From assembly GCA_018398815.1 (NCBI GenBank), contig CM031614.1, positions 56,360,248 to 56,390,247 on the forward strand: 30,000 bases of DNA. Direction: 5' to 3'. A program made the position numbers and the translations under genes. How positions within the stretch are numbered: the first letter of the stretch is position 1; each line of letters begins with the position of its first letter. The stretch is from Conus ventricosus (taxonomy: Eukaryota > Mollusca > Gastropoda > Neogastropoda > Conidae). The notes beneath the pieces were generated by a model. That model had not been told where the DNA came from. It saw nothing but the letters and a program-made list of their open reading frames with translations, and did no database searches. Below, piece after piece: positions 24,885 to 30,000 of the stretch.

Positions 24885-24990
24885 CTCTTGGTACTAACAT
24901 CTGCGTGAGAAGATACTCCAGCCAGCAGACCTATTCCCTCACTTAATTGGAGGGAGAGAGGACATCTCAGTGTCAGATTAAAGATTGTTG
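24885..24990 (+). repeat. Target duplication (right) and block G2, right part
   Basis: CTCTTGGTACT (24885-24895) repeats the left target site. After it, GTGAGAAGATACTCCAGCCAG and GGGAGAGAGGACATC resume the alignment with G1 (ATGAGAGAAGACACTCAGTCC and GAGAGAGGACATC). Joining 19550 to 24896 restores a single block collinear with G1. Confidence 0.9.
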
Positions 24991-25384
24991 GGTCTATTCA
25001 ACTGGAAGTATGGTGATGCAAAGGATCATAATCACATGGGACAGCTACACTCTTGACTTTTCATATAAAAGGGAAATGATATGAGTGGTAAATTTCAAAT
25101 TTCACGTAAACACAGTTGTTTTCCATCACTTTGAAACAAGCGTTGTCAGGTGACAGTATTTTTTATAGAAAGGTGGTGCCGGTGGCTACGTGGATTTAGC
25201 TTAATTAGTTCTTTAATTAGCTGAACCTGTAACTTATGTAGATTCATGATGCTAGTAAACTGTAGAATTATATCATTACACTGCATAACACTGAATACTG
25301 TTGAAGGAATAAAGAGAAGAAAGGGAGGGGTGGTCTGACACTTTCGGCTGTATTGTACGGACATCTGTCAACGTCAAGTGGAGT
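24991..25384. other. AT-rich spacer between G2 and E4
   Basis: No gene and no match elsewhere in the window was seen. Minus-strand frames (25146-25364, 25276-25488) are short and featureless. Confidence 0.5.
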
Positions 25385-26586
25385 GATTTGTCATAGTGGT
25401 GTAAGTGCTCCTCTTTGACCGTTCCACTAGTGTGACTCGTGTGGACAGACCTTAAGGAGACATCCTGAAATTTGTTGACATTTTCCATATCCCATCTGTT
25501 CTGCCCCTTGGCTCCTTTGTGGAATCATGTGTCATCTTTTTGGTACCTGGGTGGAGCTAACTTTTCGGCCATTGCCTTCGCTTCGTAGCGTGTGACAACG
25601 GACGATTGATCCGATCTCTCCAGTGAGGCCAGCATGGTCCTGGGGAACGGGTCCAGTCTGCTATGACTGCGTCAGCTGTACTGAGCACACCGGACAAATT
25701 TCCCTGGGGAAATGTTGAGAATGGTGCGAGCTTTTCTTGTCTGATTTTACTGTGATTTGGATTGATGTCAACATCAGGGTAGGGCAGGAACGGGATGACA
25801 CGACGATCTCATTTCGTAAGTTGTTAGCCCTGGTCTGCTATGTTGTCTCTCCAGAAAGGTGTAATCACAGTATTATCCTGACGTCAGATGTCAGTTATGT
25901 TAATATCAGAGGTCATCACATTGTTAAACTATCGTCAGGGAATGATTCATAGAAACGAACAGTAGTTAAAACATTTACATTCCATTCAATTGCCTTTTTT
26001 GGAAGAAGAACCTGCAGTACCATAACCAGATCAAAATCGCTAATGAATAGGCACAAAACACCACATTCTTTTAACAGAGTATATATGTTAGACAGGCATC
26101 CACATACTAAACTGTTAAATATGGTTTCATGACGTCGCCATTCGACAGCCAATGTTTTGTTTTCAGAAGGCACATGCTATTCATCTGCTTGATATGTTTT
26201 TTTTTCATCGTTTTTTAGTGAAAGCTTAGACCTGATAGATACTTTCCCTGTTCATCTCTGTGTGATGGACTCAACTAGACTTGCTTATATAGTCCGCACT
26301 GGCTATTCACTGTGACTGCCCAGACTGCCTCCTATAGATGAAAAACAAAACAGCATCACTATGAGACTTGGCCGTATAATGTCTGTGATTACAGGATTTA
26401 TCGTTACCTGGACACAAATCCTCCCCATCTGCTTCCCAGCAAAGATTATTTTCTAAATCCCTTTGCACTCATGAGCGTTACATGCGGGTAATGACATCAG
26501 ACCTTGAGCGAGAGATCAAATGTGAAAAAAATAGAAGAAGGGCCAACCAGCTGATCAACACACACACACACACACACACGCGTGCG

Positions 26587-26653
<67 letters not shown>

Positions 26654-26712
26654 GCACGCACGCACGCACGCGCACGCACACACACACACACACACAACAC
26701 ACACACTCTCTC

Positions 26713-26768
<56 letters not shown>

Positions 26769-27617
26769 AGAAATCCTTCTGGCAATCCTGTAATGATTCT
26801 ATGTCTGTGACTATCCTGCTGGGTGCAGTGAAGTCTACATAATTATCCTGAGGACTGATGGAACAAAGTTCCGCCCATTGACAGTGAGCCGTATGGTCAA
26901 AACATTTTGGTTCACGATGCAGTAATAAATGAATGGTTGTATTGTAAAGATAACTCACAGGCATGTCTGCCATATGGAACATCACGATTCACACGATGCT
27001 TTAGGTTAGTGTGTGGTGTGTCTGTTTTTTCTTTTGTCGTCAAGAAAACCAATGAAATGTGGAAGCAGAAAACGTTAAAATATATCCAAGTTCGATCTTG
27101 AGCCAGAAACGGGTAACTCGTTCAGAATTAAGCATTTTCAAAAATCCCTTATCATTTTTTCCCCTGCATCCGAGAATGTTTCTGTGGCGTTGAACTTCAA
27201 GTGAAGTTTGTGAAGCTACAACCAACTTCCTGTTTATGGAAAGAAGTGAATGCTCATTTCGTGTACCACAATGGAAGAAAATGAATCCGCCATAACTCAT
27301 TGCTTCTCTCGCCACGACTCACCCACACTTAACACTCATAAAAAAGGTCATGGCATAAGAACGTCCCTCCCTACACCCCATCCGATGGGTTATTGATAAA
27401 TGTTCCCACTCCTACATACAGAACTTCGTTGCCAGTCTTACGGCAGACAATCGCCATTACGGACTAATATTTTACAGAATGGCTCCACCACCCCTGAGAC
27501 AAGGGGTGGGGGAGAGTTCATTATTGACACAACTGGCCATATATAACGACCATACTTTTGGGCGAGTCAATGTGGCGAGAGGACGAGGCGGGAGAGCGAT
27601 AATAAGGTAGAGGAGTG
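25385..27617. repeat. Duplicated block E, copy 4 (E4)
   Basis: This aligns with E2 and E3. Landmarks are GGGTGGAGCTAAC (25550), ATTGATCCGATC, CACACCGGACAAATTTCCCTGGGGAAAT (25686 on), TACTGTGATTT (25748), the GTCATCAC stretch near 25911, CTAATATTTTACAGAATGGCTCC (27463) and GTCAATGTGGCGAGAGGACGA (27567). A compound microsatellite (26558-26764) interrupts it. It is the most diverged of the full-length E copies. The core distance from E3 is 9087 bp, or 3742 after removing the LINE and one target copy. Confidence 0.8.
26558..26764. repeat. Compound (CA)n/(CG)n/(CGCA)n/(CT)n microsatellite inside E4
   Basis: (CA) runs carry a CGCGTGCGCGCGCGCG core (26579-26596) and a (CGCA)n core (26649-26680). 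These lead into (CT)n at 26706-26764. The CA/CG part is a Z-DNA candidate. Confidence 0.97.
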
Positions 27618-27689
27618 CAGACAGCCTGCTTGGTAGAGCTTTGTCTATTGTCATAATCCATTAGTTTTGTGCGTGTGTCGAGGTTGGTA
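27618..27689 (+). pseudogene. tRNA-like module F, copy 4 (F4)
   Basis: CCTGCTTGGTAGAGC is followed by TTTGTCTATTGTCAT, identical to F2 through the anticodon-like loop. The 3' side of that stem is mutated, and the T-arm region reads GTGCGTGTGTCGAGG. It leads into the CT-rich tract, as F2 and F3 do. Confidence 0.45.
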
Positions 27690-27808
27690 CCCCCCTCACT
27701 CTCCTCTACTCTCTCTCTCCCTTTTCATCTCTCTTCTCTCTCTCTCTCTCTCCTCTCTCTCTCTTTCTCCTCTCCCCTTTTCTCCTCTCTCTCTCTCTCT
27801 CTCTCTCT
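27690..27808. repeat. Imperfect (CT)n tract after F4
   Basis: CT runs broken by CCT, TTC and CCC. It is the positional equivalent of 14723-14786 and 18623-18673, and the most decayed of the three. Confidence 0.95.
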
Positions 27809-28083
27809 TCACACACAATTTGCTAGTGTTATCTTATACCCTTGAGCACTTGCATTATCACTGAAAGTGTTTTGGAGTGTATGACCCCACCCTAGGAAAT
27901 AAATCTCTCCCCCTCATGTACTTTGTATTCAAATAGAAACAGTCCATTGTAGTTCCCAAATAGTGTACATTATGAAATGCAATGACATGTTAGAAAATTT
28001 ACTCAAAAGCAGCTGGCCATTATTTCTTCGTTGTACGCTTAACAGTGAGTTTGAAAGATCGGTGCTGTGTTCACAGATTGAAA

Positions 28084-28085
<2 letters not shown>
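27809..28085. other. Spacer after the CT tract, partly shared
   Basis: The first 60 bases (TTATACC, GAGCACTTGCATTATCACTGAAAG) resemble the flank at 14787. The rest has no recognised feature. Confidence 0.45.

Positions 28086-28153
<68 letters not shown>
28086..28153. repeat. (GA)n microsatellite
   Basis: An almost pure GA run with one GG interruption at 28141. Confidence 0.98.
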
Positions 28154-28490
28154 TGCCAAGCATATACACAGAGAAAACAGACAAACCTGTCTTTTAATTC
28201 CTGCATCAGAAAACGTATATGAGCTTTCGATATTTTCTTCCCAACACGAATATAGCTTACATTTTGAACATAAGCGGGTGCAATAGTACATTATTTTCAC
28301 TCCTAAAAATCATACTTCAGATGCCCCTTCCTGGTGTGGCACAAGCAGGATCAGGATGGGGTAGGATGATAAGGTGGGTGGTGGGTGGTCATCAGACATT
28401 TGCTTTCCTGTTTAATTGACGTCTACATTGCTCATTTTACACTGCTATCAGAGTTGTAGAGCATCATGTATAAGTCCATTACCATTCAAA
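28154..28490. other. Spacer, nothing recognised
   Basis: No gene, repeat or structured element is evident between the GA run and the minisatellite. Confidence 0.5.
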
Positions 28491-28790
28491 CGCCCACCCT
28501 TGGGTCAACCTTAATGAACAGGGCATGTTATTGTATAAACACCTGCCTCTTGTTTGTGTTGTGTTTAACGAACAGGGTACCAGTGACACACACCCATTCC
28601 CGGATTTAGGTCGACTGTTGTGAACACAGTACATTGTTGAGTTAACACCCATCCATTAAATTGGATCGACTTTTATGGCAAGGGTACTTTCCACACTCAC
28701 ACACATTCCCAATTTTCGTTGACCTGAATGAATGTAAGACATTATTGTGTAAATACCCCACTCTCTAATTTGAGTTAATAGAAGGAGGGA
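28491..28790. repeat. Degenerate minisatellite of 49-56 bp units, about six copies
   Basis: Unit starts of the type CACCCATTCC lie near 28491, 28540, 28591, 28646, 28702 and 28754, giving spacings of 49, 51, 55, 56 and 52. Most units continue with a GGTCGACC-like box, then TGAACAGGGTAC, then ATTATTGTGTAAA. Similarity is clearest between units 3, 4 and 5. The array is old, as every unit differs. Confidence 0.7.
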
Positions 28791-29191
28791 GAAGGGTCAA
28801 CTAGCATGCCCTCACAGCTACGTGTGTGGCAACAGACAACATCCCTGGCCTGCCATTGTAGACAAGAGGGCAGGGAGTGGTGAAGGAGAAGAGAGGAAGG
28901 AGGTTGAAGTCTGGTCACTGAGAGAGGGGCGTGCTCGATGCCGGTAAAAGAGGGCTAGTATCGCCGCAGATTTGATGGATGGCCGCACGCAGCTCCATCA
29001 CTCCTGTCTCAGGTCGCTGTCTGGAAATGGTGAATGGGCACTTGCTGTTATGTCTCAGCACTGATGCTGAGCAAATCACATGCCTTGCTTCTCAAGGAGA
29101 AGAAGTAATTATTAAAGACAGTGGTAGGGGACTCGTCTGTCTATCGAAGGCAGAACAGCTGCCTGGAGAAATTCATTTTAAGGTGTACTGA
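28791..29191 (-). repeat. Duplicated block G, copy 3 (G3), inverted
   Basis: The reverse complement aligns with G1 and G2. In the plus strand here one reads GCAGATTTGATGGATG (28966), GCACGCAG, GCTGTTATGTCTCAGCACTGA, CAAATCACATGCCTTGC and TCTCAAGGAGAAG. G1 reads the same way on its minus strand, for example ACAGATTTGATGGATGCTAGCACGCAG. A 70-codon plus-strand frame (28979-29191) is open here, but its register differs from the open frame of G1, so coding is doubtful. Confidence 0.8.
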
Positions 29192-29546
29192 GGGTGAGGT
29201 ACCGTTTCGCCCTTTTCATTTTGCCCTGCCAGGGCGAACTGGGACTTCCACAACACGATCCTGGCAGGTACCGTTTCGCCCTTTTTCATTTTGCGTGTGA
29301 GCACGACTTGGCCTAACGCCTTCGTTCATTCGTCCTTCGTCCTCTCTCGGGCTTCGCCCTACTCTAATCTAAAGACCATCGATTCTGCTTTGGAGTAGAC
29401 TGGGACACTGGTTACGCCAGGGGGGAGCCTTGCAGTATGGTCAGGACACTCAAAGGAACGTTAGGGCGAAATAGGAAAGGGCGAAAAGGGAACAGGGACG
29501 AAATGGGAAAGGGCGAAATGAAAAAGGGCGAAACGGGATGACACCC
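29192..29546. mobile_element. MITE-like non-autonomous DNA element (355 bp)
   Basis: The left end GGGTGAGGTACCGTTTCGCC pairs with the right end: the reverse complement of the last bases reads GGGTGTCATCCCGTTTCGCC. Pairing continues through CCTTTT(T)CATTTyGCCCT. GTACTGA (29185-29191) is repeated after the right end (29547-29553), and counting terminal G bases the duplication could be 8 or 9 bp. A second left-type motif lies at 29266-29294. The right end holds five 15-17 bp units starting GGGCGAAA or GGGACGAAA (29463-29540). There is no transposase. A 7-9 bp duplication with GGG-starting ends suggests a MULE- or Merlin-like parent, as inference only. Confidence 0.75.
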
Positions 29547-29748
29547 GTACTGAGGACCTAGTGTTCTGAGATCTGTTCAGAGCTTTCTTAAAGTAAAGGT
29601 GATGTGATACTGGTCTGGTGACAATGGTTTAGAACAATAATAATAGTGATACTGAGGGCCTAGTGTCTGAGATCTTTTCAGGTCTTTCGTAAAGTAAGGG
29701 CAAAGTCAGTTTGGTGACGATGGTTTAGCACAAGAATACAGTGATGAT
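29547..29748. repeat. Tandem duplication of a 102-bp unit
   Basis: TACTGAGGACCTAGTGTTCTGA at 29548 recurs as TACTGAGGGCCTAGTGTCTGA at 29650. TTTCGTAAAGTAAGG matches TTTCTTAAAGTAAAGG, and GGTGACGATGGTTTAG matches GGTGACAATGGTTTAG. Two diverged units are present. Confidence 0.85.
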
Positions 29749-29775
29749 TTGGAACTGAATATTGTAGTTGCATAT

Positions 29776-29833
29776 CACACACACACACGCACACACACAT
29801 ACACACAACACACGCACGCGCGCACGCATGCGT

Positions 29834-29900
<67 letters not shown>

Positions 29901-29972
29901 CAGAGAGAGACAGAGAGACAGACAGTGAACAAGACAGACAGACAGAAAGACAGACAGACAGACAGACAGACA
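29776..29972. repeat. (CA)n with CG core followed by (GA)n/(GACA)n
   Basis: CA runs flank a perfect 14-bp palindrome, GCACGCATGCGTGC (29822-29835). The CA part ends at about 29894 and is followed by GAGA and GACA steps to 29972. Minus-strand frames here are CV-repeat artefacts. Confidence 0.97.
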
Positions 29973-30000
29973 TCATCACTATCGCCAACACTTCCACTAT

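Noticed and set aside
19540..24990. LTR retrotransposon
   Set aside because: There are no long terminal repeats and no integrase or protease. The endonuclease, RT, RNase H order and the 3' simple-repeat tail identify a non-LTR element.
26558..26696. CRISPR-like array of regularly spaced repeats
   Set aside because: This and other dense repeats are simple sequence without unique spacers, in a eukaryotic context.

Overview
The window looks like non-coding DNA of an animal nuclear genome, most likely a mollusc and perhaps a gastropod. This placement is an inference. It rests on very dense and long (CT)n/(GA)n and (GT)n/(CA)n microsatellites, a tRNA-derived SINE, an apurinic-endonuclease LINE of the I superfamily carrying RNase H, and small TIR elements. 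There is no operon-like gene packing. I recognise no intact host protein-coding gene and no functional RNA gene. Nearly all long open frames are translations of microsatellites.

The sequence between the microsatellites is largely explained by diverged local duplications. A core block, anchored on the motif TACTGTGATTT, occurs six times: near 2814, 6263, 11341, 12961, 16661 and 25748. In the left half (1-9.8 kb) it sits in a unit ordered (GA)n - A - (GT)n - C - [B] - D - (CT)n. There are two near-complete copies (about 297-4128 and 5037-7885) and a third D block with its (CT)n at 9336-9878. In the right half (11-28 kb) it sits in a unit ordered E - tRNA-like module F - (CT)n - (GACA)n/(GT)n - G - spacer. 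That unit repeats every 3.7 kb once the LINE is subtracted. An inverted, isolated copy of block G lies at 28.8-29.2 kb.

Several mobile elements were added to this framework. (1) A LINE of 5334 bp (19551-24884) inserted into the second G block. It has an 11-bp target-site duplication, an SGNH-esterase-like ORF1, EN-RT-RNase H ORF2 remnants, and a 3' stem-loop followed by an ACC-repeat tail. It carries many frameshifts and is dead. (2) A tRNA-derived SINE lies on the minus strand (1740-2040). (3) A 390-bp inverted-repeat element with arms of at least 100 bp lies between two duplicated units (4565-4965). (4) A 355-bp MITE-like element with GGGTG termini has GGGCGAAA-type subterminal repeats and a 7-9 bp target duplication (29192-29546).

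Three minisatellites were also found: a 97-bp unit at 10.5-10.77 kb, a degenerate 49-56 bp unit at 28.49-28.79 kb, and a 102-bp unit at 29.55-29.75 kb. Block letters A-G are labels made up for this annotation. All homology statements come from reading the sequence by eye, not from database searches.
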